From: Actinopolymorpha singaporensis
Lineage (GTDB): Bacteria > Actinomycetota > Actinomycetes > Propionibacteriales > Actinopolymorphaceae
Direction: 5' to 3'
Length of the DNA: 64,000 nucleotides
NCBI RefSeq assembly: GCF_900104745.1
Contig: NZ_LT629732.1
Location: forward strand, 372,001 to 436,000
Shown here: positions 1-8,963 of the stretch, piece after piece
Layout of the letters: every line of letters starts with the position of its first letter
Numbering within the stretch: the first letter of the stretch is position 1
Position numbers and translations under genes: made by a program
Notes under the pieces: generated by a model
Database searches by the model: none
Seen by the model: only the letters and a program-made list of their open reading frames with translations
Told to the model about the DNA's origin: nothing

Positions 1-1598
1 CCGACCTGGCTTCCCGCGGTCTGGCAGATCACGCCGACGTTCGTACCCGACCGGCGGCTGCCGACGGCGGGATAGGCCGCACCGGGTCCCTTGCGCGTCA
101 CCAGGTCGCCGCTGGAGATCACCTCGTGCACGAACTTCGCCGACCCCTGCAACGAGTCGACCCGGTCGCTGTCGATCTCGATCCGCCGGCCGCCCCAGCT
201 CTCGGTGTGCGGGCCGCGATACTGCTTGATCCGCTGGTGCATCGACCACTTCGAGTCGGCGACGTACGGCTCACCCCACACGCTGGCCCTGCCGTCCCAG
301 CGCGCGGTCCAGATGACGTCCGGCCGGGCGAAGGTGTTGGAGACGTAGGCGTTGGACAGGTCACGGATCCCCGACGAGGCGCTGGAGTAGACGCCGGACA
401 GGAACCCGCTGTCGTGCAGCCGCTTGGTCCAGCCGTTGAGGAACGCGAGGACGATCCGGCGGCAGGCGGCGTCGCGGGTGTCGTACCCCTCCATGTCGTT
501 GTAGATCGTGCTGCCCGGGAAGAGCCCGAACCGCTTCGCGTCCCCGATCGCGTCCTCCGCCGCGTCCACACCCTGCTGACCGGGGTTGGTGGACCTGATC
601 GGGCCGAGGTCACCCTGCCGCGCGCACGGCGCCTGCCGGCCGACGTAGATCGGGGTGAGATGCCAGCCCATCCCGGCGACCGTGCGTACCCAGCCGGCGC
701 TCAGGTTGCCGTCCGGGCAGGCCCGATTGACGCCGCCGATGTAGATGCCGACGCTGCGGTACGACGAGGCCAGCCACGCCCGCATGGTCGTCGCGGATGG
801 AGCGGCGCAGGTGTCGAACCCCAGACCCCGGAAGCGTGTCGCGGTCGAGCCGGCCGGCATCGAGGGCGGGTCGCTCAGGCCGGCCTTCGCGCCGGAACGT
901 ACCGACAGCCTCGAACCGCCCGAGCGCTTCGGACCGTCGTAGCGCGCGTCGGCGAGGATCGCCTCGACCAGCGCCGGCCGGTCGGCGTACGCCGCGGTGG
1001 CGACCAGCCCGGTGCCGGTCAGGTCGAAGTGCGCCTCCTGGTCCGCGCTGCTGCCGGCGGCGACCTGCGCCGCCGCGCCGGGAACGAGCCTGCGAACCGC
1101 GGCGCCGCCACCCAGCCGGGCCGGGGCCTTCGCCGACGCGGCCGGCCGGACCGGTTGGATCGGCTGGATCAGCATCGCCTCGGTGCGGCCCACCGCACGG
1201 GCGGGGCAGCGCTGGTCTGCACCGGGCGTACCCAGGTAGAGCGCGGCCCGGTCGAAGCGCACGCAGGTACGCGGGTCGCGGTCGAGGTCGTGGACGGCCC
1301 AGCCGGCGGGCACCGTGAGCCTGAGCCCGCGGTACTCGACGGTCCGGGTCGCGCCGTTCGTCAGTGCTGCGACCCGGGCGGCGCTGGCACGGGCGGGCTG
1401 GACACCTTCGGACGCGGGGGTGGTCGCGCCGACCGCGGCGTTCGCCACGGTGGCGGACGTGGTCACGGCACTCGTCCCCGCGACCATCCCGGCGAGGGCG
1501 AGAGCGAGAACGATCCGGCTGCGGGCGGCCCTCCGACCGCCGGTCGCCGGGAGGAAACGCCGCACACCGGACAGGTATGGGTGGTCAGGTCTGATCAC
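1..1598 (-). CDS. Secreted DUF1906 (glycoside hydrolase-like) protein, C-terminus outside window
   Basis: I read this frame from a GTG at 1598, preceded by GGGAAGG, without a stop to the window edge, so the 3' end is missing. The N-terminus has several Arg followed by a hydrophobic stretch ending near an Ala-Asn-Ala site around residue 50, a Sec or Tat-like export signal. Residues about 255-480 match the DUF1906 / Rv2525c-like TIM barrel: an opening GLGFDTC segment, then YIGG and a later conserved NDMEG segment. An SH3-like tail seems to begin after residue 505. The family is exported and thought to act on cell-wall or sugar polymers; the substrate is unknown. It is divergent from helR. Confidence 0.8.
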   Translation of the reverse strand, partial: MIRPDHPYLSGVRRFLPATGGRRAARSRIVLALALAGMVAGTSAVTTSATVANAAVGATTPASEGVQPARASAARVAALTNGATRTVEYRGLRLTVPAGWAVHDLDRDPRTCVRFDRAALYLGTPGADQRCPARAVGRTEAMLIQPIQPVRPAASAKAPARLGGGAAVRRLVPGAAAQVAAGSSADQEAHFDLTGTGLVATAAYADRPALVEAILADARYDGPKRSGGSRLSVRSGAKAGLSDPPSMPAGSTATRFRGLGFDTCAAPSATTMRAWLASSYRSVGIYIGGVNRACPDGNLSAGWVRTVAGMGWHLTPIYVGRQAPCARQGDLGPIRSTNPGQQGVDAAEDAIGDAKRFGLFPGSTIYNDMEGYDTRDAACRRIVLAFLNGWTKRLHDSGFLSGVYSSASSGIRDLSNAYVSNTFARPDVIWTARWDGRASVWGEPYVADSKWSMHQRIKQYRGPHTESWGGRRIEIDSDRVDSLQGSAKFVHEVISSGDLVTRKGPGAAYPAVGSRRSGTNVGVICQTAGSQV

Positions 1599-1896
1599 GA
1601 TCCGCCTTCCCGTAGGAGTCCCCCCGGCGAAAACAGCTGACTGTGACACGTGGTGCAGGACCTACACCGGACACTGAGAGCACCCGGAACCGCACTCACC
1701 GCGCACAGCTTCACATTCGACAAGACGGCCACAGCCCGCATGTACGAACCACACGCGTGTAGTTCCAGGTTCGTCCGAGGTCGGCCAGGCGCCCCGTGCA
1801 CGGCGTCACCAACCGGCCGACCGGCGTCCACAAACCGGTCGATCCGGCGGCGTCCGCGTGTTAACGTGCCTGGCCGTTTTCACGGGAGGACGCCCC
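1599..1896. other. Divergent intergenic region upstream of helR
   Basis: This 298-bp gap separates the divergent DUF1906 gene and helR. I looked for the rifamycin-associated element (an inverted repeat reported upstream of rifamycin-inducible genes) and saw no convincing copy. The only sites I can support are the ribosome-binding sites at the two ends. A 78-codon minus-strand frame overlapping it has no support. Confidence 0.5.
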
Positions 1897-4113
1897 ATGC
1901 CCACGCACGAAACCCTCGGGCCGCCCGATACCAGCCGCGCGGATCCCCTCGACTTCACCGATCACGCCGGCTCCACCGATCCCGCCGCGACCACCGATCC
2001 GCTCACTGCCGAACAGGCCCACCTCGCCGCGTCCCGGGACGCCCTGCGCCGCATGCGGGAACGCACCGAGTCGCTGGAGGCCGAGGGCGGCAACGCCGTG
2101 TCCACCGAGTACCTCAAGGCCACGCTCTACCGCCGGGCCCGCTCCCTCGCCGACGACCCGAGCACGCCGTTGTTCTTCGGCCGGCTCGACTACGCACCCG
2201 GCGCCGGCCCCACCGAGGACCTCCCCGGCGCCCGCGGCCGCACCCATTCCGCACACCGCGGCGAGCGCTTCTACATCGGGCGCCGGCACGTCACCGACGC
2301 CGAGGGCGACCCGATGGTGGTCGACTGGCGCGCCGGAGTGTCCCGCCCCTTCTACCGCGCCACCAGGTCCGCGCCGATGGGCGTACAGCTGCGGCGGCGG
2401 TTCGGCTTCCACCACGCCGACCTGACGGCGTACGAGGACGAACACCTCACCGACCGGTCGGAGACCGACGCCGCCAGCTCGATCCTGGAGACCGAGATCG
2501 AGCGGCCCCGCGTGGGGCCGATGCGCGACATCGTGGCCACCATCCAGCCCGAGCAGGACGACATCGTCCGCGCCGACCTGGCCGGCACGGTGTGCGTCCA
2601 GGGCGCACCTGGTACGGGCAAGACCGCCGTCGGTCTGCACCGCGCGGCGTTCCTGCTCTACGCCCACCGCGACCAGCTCCGCCGCCAGGGGGTCCTCGTC
2701 GTCGGGCCGAACGACTCCTTCCTCCGCTACATCGGGGACGTGCTGCCCGCCCTCGGCGAGATCGAGGCCCGGCAGAGCACACTGCCCGAACTCGTCGGCC
2801 GGGTGCGGATCCGGGCGGAGGACCCCGCCGACGTCGCCACGCTCAAGGGCGACGCCCGGCTGGCGGAGGTGCTGCGCCGCGCCGTCTGGAGCCATCTGCG
2901 CGCCCCCGCCGAGGGCCTGGTGGTGCCGAGGGGTGCCCGACGGTTCCGCGTTCCGGCGTACGAGGTCAGCGAGATCCTCGGAGGTATCCGTGACCGCGGC
3001 GTCCGCTACGGCGCCGGGGGGACGATCCTGCCGCAGCGCCTCGCGCATGCCGTCCTGCTGCGGATGGAGGCCGACGGCGACTCACCCGACGACCGCGTAC
3101 AGAACTCCGTCGCCCGCAGCCGGCCGGTCCGGGCGTACGCCGACCAGGTGTGGCCGGCGATCGACCCGGTGCGGCTGGTCTTCCGGCTGCTGTCCGAACC
3201 CGCGTTCCTCGCCGAGCACGCCGACGGGCTGCTGGACGAGGACGAGCAGGCGCTGCTGGCCTGGGCCAGGCCGCCGCGTTCGGCCGGGTCGGCCCGCTGG
3301 TCGCTGGCCGACGCGGTGCTGATCGACGAGGTGGCCGACCTGCTCGAACGCACGCCGAGCCTGGGACACGTCGTCCTGGACGAGGCGCAGGATCTGTCGC
3401 CGATGCAGTTGCGGGCCGTGGGCCGGCGCTGCTCGACGGGTTCGGCCACCGTGCTGGGCGACCTGGCCCAGGCGACCACGCCGTGGGCGACCCGGGCCTG
3501 GGACGAGGCGCTCGCGCACCTCGGCAAGCCGGACGGCCACGTCGAGGAACTGACGAAGGGCTTCCGCGTACCCGCCGACGTGATCGCCTTCGCCGCCAGG
3601 CTGCTGCCCCACATCGCGCCGACGCTCACTCCCCCCTCGTCGGTCCGCCGGTCCCGGGGCGACCTGGAAGTTGTCGCCGCCGCCGATCCGGCCGCCGCGC
3701 TCGCGGCCACCGTGGACGGCGTTCGCGCCGCCCTCGACCGGCCGGGATCGGTGGGGCTGATCGTGGCCGACGCCCAGGTGGGCGCGCTGAGGGCCGCGCT
3801 GGACCGGGCCGGCGTGCCGTACGCCCAGCTGGGTGAGGAAGGCGACGTCGACGCCCGGTTGGACGTCGTACCCGCGTCCCTGGCGAAGGGCCTGGAGTTC
3901 GACCACGTGGTCCTCGCCGAACCGGCCCGGATCGTCGCCGGGGAACACGACGAGGTTACCGGTCTGCGCCGGCTGTACGTCTGCCTGACCCGCGCTGTGA
4001 CCTCCCTGCGGGTCGTACACGCCGAACCCCTCCCCCGCCAGCTCACCCCGCTGGGGGAGGTACCCGCCGACGTGATCGGCGCGGCGGCGGACCGGAACCC
4101 GTTGATCGACTGA
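1897..4113 (+). CDS. helR: RNA polymerase recycling motor ATPase HelR (HelD-like)
   Basis: 738-aa superfamily-1 helicase-like ATPase. I chose the ATG at 1897, with GGGAGGA upstream, rather than an in-frame start at 1858. An N-terminal helical region with many Arg and Glu (about residues 25-75) corresponds to the coiled-coil arm that HelD proteins push into RNA polymerase. Walker A is GAPGTGKT at residues 236-243 and Walker B is DEAQD at 495-499. A C-terminal UvrD-like domain contains the KGLEFDHV motif. HelD/HelR proteins bind stalled or drug-bound RNA polymerase and release DNA and nascent RNA; the actinomycete HelR subgroup dislodges rifamycins and gives tolerance. Assignment to HelR rather than generic HelD rests on overall resemblance. 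Confidence 0.85.
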   Translation: MPTHETLGPPDTSRADPLDFTDHAGSTDPAATTDPLTAEQAHLAASRDALRRMRERTESLEAEGGNAVSTEYLKATLYRRARSLADDPSTPLFFGRLDYAPGAGPTEDLPGARGRTHSAHRGERFYIGRRHVTDAEGDPMVVDWRAGVSRPFYRATRSAPMGVQLRRRFGFHHADLTAYEDEHLTDRSETDAASSILETEIERPRVGPMRDIVATIQPEQDDIVRADLAGTVCVQGAPGTGKTAVGLHRAAFLLYAHRDQLRRQGVLVVGPNDSFLRYIGDVLPALGEIEARQSTLPELVGRVRIRAEDPADVATLKGDARLAEVLRRAVWSHLRAPAEGLVVPRGARRFRVPAYEVSEILGGIRDRGVRYGAGGTILPQRLAHAVLLRMEADGDSPDDRVQNSVARSRPVRAYADQVWPAIDPVRLVFRLLSEPAFLAEHADGLLDEDEQALLAWARPPRSAGSARWSLADAVLIDEVADLLERTPSLGHVVLDEAQDLSPMQLRAVGRRCSTGSATVLGDLAQATTPWATRAWDEALAHLGKPDGHVEELTKGFRVPADVIAFAARLLPHIAPTLTPPSSVRRSRGDLEVVAAADPAAALAATVDGVRAALDRPGSVGLIVADAQVGALRAALDRAGVPYAQLGEEGDVDARLDVVPASLAKGLEFDHVVLAEPARIVAGEHDEVTGLRRLYVCLTRAVTSLRVVHAEPLPRQLTPLGEVPADVIGAAADRNPLID

Positions 4114-4162
4114 TGATGAGAGCGTGTGGGCGGACCGGCTGTGGCGGGACGGGCTCGGCCGG

Positions 4163-4218
4163 GTGAGGATGGCGGCATGAGGACGGCGGAATGAGGACGG
4201 CGGCATGAGGACGGCCGG
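4163..4218 (+). repeat. Four tandem 14-bp units forming ATGA-linked mini-ORFs
   Basis: Four consecutive 14-bp units of the form (A/G)TGAGGAYGGCSGV begin at 4163, 4177, 4191 and 4205. Each begins with a start codon (GTG once, ATG three times), encodes five codons (Met-Arg-Met/Thr-Ala-Xaa) and stops at TGA inside the ATGA that starts the next unit. The last TGA overlaps the ATG of the HD-domain gene at 4219. Each unit also contains GAGGA, which resembles a ribosome-binding site. Confidence 0.85.
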
Positions 4219-4911
4219 ATGAGCCCCACCGTGGCCGACGAGGCGGACCTGCTGTGGCGCTGGACGGAGACGGTGACCCGCGCCGCCGGCGGTTCCCCCG
4301 CGGCGGACGAGGTGGTGGTGGCGGTGGGCCGGGATCTGCTCGCGCGGTACGCCGAGCCCACCCGCCGCTACCACGACCTGCGGCACCTGACGGAGGTACT
4401 GGACCGGATCGATCACCTGGCCGAGTTCGCCCGCCAGGCCGACGCGGTCCGGCTCGCCGGGTGGTTCCACGACGCGATCTACGACCCGCACCGCAGCGAC
4501 AACGAGGAGGCGTCCGCGCAACTGGCGACGCGCGCGCTGGCCCGGTGCGGCGTGGACGGCGCGACCTCGGCGGAGGTGTCCCGGCTGGTCCTGCTCACCG
4601 CTGGCCACGCCCCGGCCGCCGACGACCCGAACGGCGCTGTGCTCTGCGACGCCGACCTGGCAGTCCTGTCCACCGCGCCGGAGCGTTACGCGGTGTACGT
4701 CTCCGACGTCCGCGCGGAGTACGCCCACGTGCCCGACGAGGCGTTCCGCGAGGGGCGGGCGGCGATCCTGTCCGACCTGGCCGCCCGCGACCGCCTATTC
4801 GGCACCGAGTACGGCCGGGCCTACTGGGAGAAGCGCGCCCGCCACAACCTCGCGGCCGAGCTCATCCTGCTGACCAGGCCGCAAGATCTGGCAGACCTGC
4901 CCGACGAGTGA
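4219..4911 (+). CDS. HD-domain metal-dependent phosphohydrolase-like protein
   Basis: 230-aa cytoplasmic protein. His52 and His56 lie in a YHDLRHL segment and His84-Asp85 in WFHDAIYD, which is the metal-binding pattern of HD-superfamily phosphohydrolases; a later CDAD segment near residue 153 would supply another Asp. Similar actinobacterial proteins are annotated as HD-domain or predicted metal-dependent phosphohydrolases without a proven substrate, possibly nucleotides. The start at 4219 overlaps the last of four upstream five-codon ORFs. No operon partner is close: the next gene begins 55 bp downstream. Confidence 0.8.
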   Translation: MSPTVADEADLLWRWTETVTRAAGGSPAADEVVVAVGRDLLARYAEPTRRYHDLRHLTEVLDRIDHLAEFARQADAVRLAGWFHDAIYDPHRSDNEEASAQLATRALARCGVDGATSAEVSRLVLLTAGHAPAADDPNGAVLCDADLAVLSTAPERYAVYVSDVRAEYAHVPDEAFREGRAAILSDLAARDRLFGTEYGRAYWEKRARHNLAAELILLTRPQDLADLPDE

Positions 4912-4966
4912 GCCGTCGCCGCGCTCGACGGCATCGCCCGGCGACCCCGCGGGTAGGGGTGAGGCC

Positions 4967-6277
4967 ATGTCCGCCCGCGCGCGCCGGCGACGCCTGACCA
5001 GCACCTTCACCACCGACACCCTCACCACCCTGGCCCTGCTGGCCGGCCTGCTCACCGCGTTCGTCGTCCTCGCCCGGATCGGGCTGGCCGACATCCCGGG
5101 TGCGCTGACCTTCGTGGGCCGGCTGACCGGCGGGCTGGCGGTGCTCGCCGCCGTCCTGGTCGGCGTGGCCACGCTCGCGGTGACCGACTACCGGGGCCGC
5201 AGACGGGTCGCCAACTCCGGCGCGGCGATGCTGGTCGGCGTCCTCACCGTGGCCCTGTCCGCGGTCATGCTGATCGCCGTCGGCGTGTCCAGCGGGGACT
5301 ACGAACCCATGCCCGGCCGGTGGTTACTCGCCACCAACTTCTGGCTGTGGCTGGCGCTGCTGGCCTGGTCGGCGTGGGCGCTCGGCCTCCTGCACCGCGA
5401 GCACATCTGGGGCCAGATCCCCTATCCGCGCAGGTTCGCGCTGGGCGTGGCGCTGACCGCCGGGATCGCGGTCGTCAACTTCGCGTACTCCCAGATCTAC
5501 CAGCCGTTCGCGCTGCCGGTCAGCGTGTCGGCCAGCGCGGAGTTCGGGGCGCCGCGGCTCGCCCCGGACCGCCGGACGGTCTTCGTCCCGCTCTCGGTCA
5601 CGGTGCGGAACCGCGGGTCGGTCCCGGTGCACGTGCTCGGGACGGTGTACCAGGTCAGCGGCCGACTGGGCAGCTACACACCGGACGCCGGACGGCCCGA
5701 CAGGCTGACCGAACTGCTCACCGGGCGATCCCAGCTGCTCCGGGACACGACGGTTCGCGGGTACGAACTGGTCGGCGCCGGCCAGCTCGACTCCCTTCGC
5801 CCGGGCGACCGGCTGGAGGCGGGCGCGGAGACGACGGAGGTGCGGCTGGTCCAGGTGCCGGTGCGCGCGGCGTACGACGCGCTGGTCGCCTCCAGCCAGG
5901 TCACCGTGCTGCGCGGGGACCGCGCCACGATCTACGGCAGCTATCCGGTGCGGCCCAGCGTACGGTCGACCGGCGCGCCCGCGTGGGTGGCCGAGCCGGG
6001 GGTGGCGTACCTGAAGTACCACGCCGCGATCAGCCAGGCCAGCCACCTGCTCGGGGTCACCCGAGAGCAGAAGTACGTCACGCTGTGGTGGGTGCTGGGC
6101 TCACCGCGTGGCCGCTCGCCGTGGCCATACCTCGCCGCCACCGTCGCCTCCGCGCACGAGGAGGACCTGGGCGGGATTCCGGCGTACGAGCAGAAGGTTT
6201 CCAGCAGCTACGGCCTGACCACGGCGACCAGCGGCACCGTCGAGGCGTCCCGGGCCGCGCTCACTCCCGCACCCTGA
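4967..6277 (+). CDS. Polytopic membrane protein with C-terminal soluble domain
   Basis: 436 aa, family not recognised. The first about 190 residues contain five hydrophobic segments: roughly residues 18-40, 45-68, 85-105, 118-142 and 155-178. The remaining about 245 residues are soluble, with beta-rich stretches and a WVAEPGVAYLKYH segment, and probably face the outside if the N-terminal Arg-rich end is cytoplasmic. It starts with ATG 55 bp after the HD gene on the same strand and could share its transcript. Its role is unknown. Confidence 0.7.
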   Translation: MSARARRRRLTSTFTTDTLTTLALLAGLLTAFVVLARIGLADIPGALTFVGRLTGGLAVLAAVLVGVATLAVTDYRGRRRVANSGAAMLVGVLTVALSAVMLIAVGVSSGDYEPMPGRWLLATNFWLWLALLAWSAWALGLLHREHIWGQIPYPRRFALGVALTAGIAVVNFAYSQIYQPFALPVSVSASAEFGAPRLAPDRRTVFVPLSVTVRNRGSVPVHVLGTVYQVSGRLGSYTPDAGRPDRLTELLTGRSQLLRDTTVRGYELVGAGQLDSLRPGDRLEAGAETTEVRLVQVPVRAAYDALVASSQVTVLRGDRATIYGSYPVRPSVRSTGAPAWVAEPGVAYLKYHAAISQASHLLGVTREQKYVTLWWVLGSPRGRSPWPYLAATVASAHEEDLGGIPAYEQKVSSSYGLTTATSGTVEASRAALTPAP

Positions 6278-6301
6278 CCGGCTGCTCGGAAGTGAGCTGA
6301 G

Positions 6302-6319
6302 CTGACTGTTCACAGTCAG
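6302..6319. promoter_or_regulatory. Perfect 18-bp inverted repeat upstream of hexosaminidase gene
   Basis: CTGACTGT, two bases, then ACAGTCAG: perfect 8-bp arms ending 23 bp before the GTG start of the GH20 gene. A TAGGCT box at about 6331 could serve as a -10, placing transcription start at or next to the GTG. The palindrome would lie over the promoter, as an operator would. It does not resemble the DasR-type site known for aminosugar genes. Confidence 0.5.
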
Positions 6320-6342
6320 GTTCGGGCATTAGGCTCCGAATC

Positions 6343-7893
6343 GTGATCCTTCCGAAGCCGCAGCAGTTCGAGCGCCTCGACGGCGCGTTCCATCTGACCA
6401 GCTCGGCCACGGTCCGCGCCGACGAAGCCTCCGCGCAGGCCGCGCGCGCCCTGCGCCGCGCACTGGCTCCCGCGACCGGGTTCGCGCTCGACGACGCGTC
6501 GGCGGACGCACCCGCCGCGGTCACCCTGCGCGTCGACGACAGCCTGGTCGGGCCGGAGGCCTACCGCCTCACGGTGACAACCGAGGGCGTGGAGATCGCG
6601 GGCAGCGATCCGTCCGGCGTCTTCTACGGCGTCCAGTCGCTGCGGCAGCTGCTGCCCGCGGAGATCTTCTCCGCCACCAAGGTGGAGCGGCAGTGGGAGA
6701 TCCCGGCAGTCGCGGTCGTCGACCGGCCGCGGTTCGGCTGGCGCGGGACGATGCTCGACGTGGCCCGGCACTTCATGCCGAAGGAGTTCGTCCTCAAGCT
6801 GATCGACCTGCTCGCACTGCACAAGCTGAACGTCTTCCACTTCCACCTCACCGAGGACCAGGGCTGGCGCCTCGCGAGCGAGAAGTACCCACGCCTCACC
6901 GAGGTCGGTGCGTACCGTCCGGAGACCCTCGTCGGGCACGCCCACCGCCCGGAGAGCGAGTTCACCTTCGACGGCAAGCCGCACGGCGGCTACTACACCC
7001 AGGACGACATCCGGGAGATCGTGGCGTACGCGCAGGAGCGGTTCGTCACCGTCGTACCCGAGATCGACATGCCGGGGCACATGCTGGCCGCCATCGCCGC
7101 CTACCCCGAACTCGGCAACGGCCTGAAGCCGGCGAAGGTCTGGACCCGATGGGGCATCAGCGAGCAGGTGCTCAACGTCGAGGACTCCACCCTCGACTTC
7201 TGCCGCGACATCCTGGACGAGGTGATGAGCCTCTTCCCGAGTCCGCTCATCCACTGCGGTGGTGACGAGTGTCCGAAGGCCGAGTGGAAGGTCAGCCCGG
7301 CCGCGCAGGAACGCATGAGGTCGCTCGGCCTGGCCGACGAGAACGCCCTGCAGGCGTGGTTCACGGCGCAGATGGCGGCCCACCTCGCCGACAGGGGCCG
7401 GCGGTTCGTCGGCTGGGACGAGGTGCTCGAAGGTGGCGGCCCGGCCAACCTGCCCGAGGACGTCGTGGTCATGTCGTGGCGCAGCGAGGAGGGCGGCATC
7501 GAGGCGGCTCGCGGCGGGCTGGACGTGGTGATGGCGCCCTGCCAGACGGTCTACTTCGACTACTACCAGAGCGAGGACAAGGACGCCGAGCCGCTGGCCA
7601 TCGGCGGCTTCGTCCCGCTGGAGAAGGTCTACGACTACCGGCCGATCCCCGGCGAACTGGACGCCGAGGCGTCCCGGCACGTGCTGGGCGCGCAGTGCCA
7701 GCTGTGGACGGAGTACGTCCCGACGCCCGAGCACGCGGAGTACATGCTGTTCCCGCGGGTGTGCGCGTTCGCCGAGGCGGTGTGGCGGGACGAGACCGGC
7801 GGCGTGGAGGAGTACACCACGTTCCTGGATCGGCTGCGCCCGCACCTCGCGCGGCTGGACACGCTCGGTGTCAACTACCGCAGGCTGGACTGA
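6343..7893 (+). CDS. Beta-N-acetylhexosaminidase, GH20
   Basis: 516 aa with no signal peptide, so the enzyme is probably cytoplasmic and acts on imported chitooligosaccharides or GlcNAc-glycans. The N-terminal about 120 residues form the usual GH20b alpha/beta domain, followed by the catalytic barrel. The key pair is Asp308-Glu309 in HCGGDECP: in GH20 the Glu is the acid/base and the Asp orients the substrate N-acetyl group. Downstream VMSWR and the YFDYYQ segment match conserved substrate-pocket motifs. The start is GTG with no clear ribosome-binding site, consistent with a leaderless transcript. Terminal GlcNAc or GalNAc release is the expected reaction. Confidence 0.92.
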   Translation: MILPKPQQFERLDGAFHLTSSATVRADEASAQAARALRRALAPATGFALDDASADAPAAVTLRVDDSLVGPEAYRLTVTTEGVEIAGSDPSGVFYGVQSLRQLLPAEIFSATKVERQWEIPAVAVVDRPRFGWRGTMLDVARHFMPKEFVLKLIDLLALHKLNVFHFHLTEDQGWRLASEKYPRLTEVGAYRPETLVGHAHRPESEFTFDGKPHGGYYTQDDIREIVAYAQERFVTVVPEIDMPGHMLAAIAAYPELGNGLKPAKVWTRWGISEQVLNVEDSTLDFCRDILDEVMSLFPSPLIHCGGDECPKAEWKVSPAAQERMRSLGLADENALQAWFTAQMAAHLADRGRRFVGWDEVLEGGGPANLPEDVVVMSWRSEEGGIEAARGGLDVVMAPCQTVYFDYYQSEDKDAEPLAIGGFVPLEKVYDYRPIPGELDAEASRHVLGAQCQLWTEYVPTPEHAEYMLFPRVCAFAEAVWRDETGGVEEYTTFLDRLRPHLARLDTLGVNYRRLD

Positions 7894-7923
7894 GTACGGC
7901 GGGGCGCCCGCGCGAGGCGGGCG

Positions 7924-8187
7924 CTACGTCCGGGGCTTGCGGCGGCGCAGGCCGGCGGCGGTGATCCGGGCCACGAGTTCCCGGCTCGTCACCGGCTCCG
8001 CGCCGGCCGCGAGCACCTCGGCGTACCTCGCCTCCGGTACGTCGTAGTGGTCGCGGTGGAAGCCGCTCTCGGGCAGTCCGCAGCGGCGGGCGAAGTCGTG
8101 CAGCTCCTCGAAGGACAGGTCGCTCACCAGATGCGACCAGACGGTGCCGCGCGCGGGCCAGGTCGGCGGGTCGAGGAGCAGCGTCAC
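7924..8187 (-). CDS. DUF4031 domain-containing small protein
   Basis: 87 aa. The sequence opens with LLLDPPTWPARG and contains WSHLVSD and ELHDFARR, which fit the DUF4031 family of short actinobacterial proteins of unknown function. Its GTG start overlaps the TGA of cutC by 4 bp (GTGA, 8184-8187), so it is translationally coupled to cutC as the second gene of a two-gene operon. The Asp and His residues in the FHRDHYD segment could bind metal, but no activity is established. Confidence 0.8.
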   Translation of the reverse strand: MTLLLDPPTWPARGTVWSHLVSDLSFEELHDFARRCGLPESGFHRDHYDVPEARYAEVLAAGAEPVTSRELVARITAAGLRRRKPRT

Positions 8188-8936
8188 AGCTCCGGCACGC
8201 TCCCGCTCCCACTTCCGCTGGAGAGCATGTCCAGTGCGCGGGCCACCTCGTCGTCGACCAGGCTGCGCCAGACGCGGACGTACGACGCGTCGACGTACGC
8301 CTTCCAGGAACGGTCAGGCCGGACCGCCGTACCGACGTGGAACGCCCGGATCCCGGCCTGCGCCAGCCACGGCACGTGCTCGGCCCGCAGACCCCCACCG
8401 GCCATGATCCGGTCGGTGGCGAACGGGTCGGTCCTCGCCCGCCGGGTCAGATCGTCGAGGCCGGCCTCCACACCGCGCGGCGAACCCGCGGTGAGGACGT
8501 GGGTGAGCCCCGGCAGCCGGCGAAGGTCGCTCCAGGCCCGGTCGGGTTCGAGCGCGTGGTCGACCGCGCGGTGGAACGTCCATGGCCGGTCGGGGAACTC
8601 CTCGACCAGCGCACAGGTGGTCCCGTGGTCGATCTCCAGCGTGCCGGTGAGGAAGCCGAGGACGAAGCCGTCCGCGCCGGCCGAGAGGTACGACGAGGCC
8701 AGCCCGCGCAGCCGGGCCACCTCGGCACCGGTGGCGCCGAAGGTGTCGGACAGGCGGAGCATCACCCGGAGCGGGATGTTCGTACGGCGCCGGATCTCCT
8801 CCACCACCGACGGCTCCGGCGACAGGCCGTCGGCATCCATGTCGGTCACCAGCTCCACCCGGTCCGCGCCGCCGTCCTCCGCGGCCACGGCGTCGGCGAC
8901 TCCGAGGGCGATGACCTCGAGCAAGGGACGCGTCAT
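8184..8936 (-). CDS. cutC: CutC family protein (copper homeostasis protein-like)
   Basis: 250 aa TIM-barrel protein. The opening LLEVIALGVADAVAAEDGGADRVEL, with Glu and Arg lining the barrel mouth, and the MAGGGL segment are typical of CutC. The family was named for copper tolerance in E. coli, but its enzymatic function is unsettled. I chose the ATG at 8936; the longer open frame upstream only reads through the divergent gene. The C-terminus ends in a Ser-Gly repeat. It is co-transcribed with the DUF4031 gene. Confidence 0.85.
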   Translation of the reverse strand: MTRPLLEVIALGVADAVAAEDGGADRVELVTDMDADGLSPEPSVVEEIRRRTNIPLRVMLRLSDTFGATGAEVARLRGLASSYLSAGADGFVLGFLTGTLEIDHGTTCALVEEFPDRPWTFHRAVDHALEPDRAWSDLRRLPGLTHVLTAGSPRGVEAGLDDLTRRARTDPFATDRIMAGGGLRAEHVPWLAQAGIRAFHVGTAVRPDRSWKAYVDASYVRVWRSLVDDEVARALDMLSSGSGSGSVPEL

Positions 8937-8963
8937 GGGACGAAGCCTGCCAGGATCGTGTCC

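Noticed and set aside
126..1640. Plus-strand 504-codon frame at the left edge
   Set aside because: It is the antisense of the DUF1906 gene, whose minus-strand frame shows clear domain motifs.
1595..1831. 78-codon minus-strand frame before the DUF1906 gene
   Set aside because: No ribosome-binding site, no recognisable domain, and it occupies the helR promoter region.
6302..6319. DasR operator upstream of the hexosaminidase
   Set aside because: The palindrome does not resemble the DasR consensus; left as an unassigned operator.
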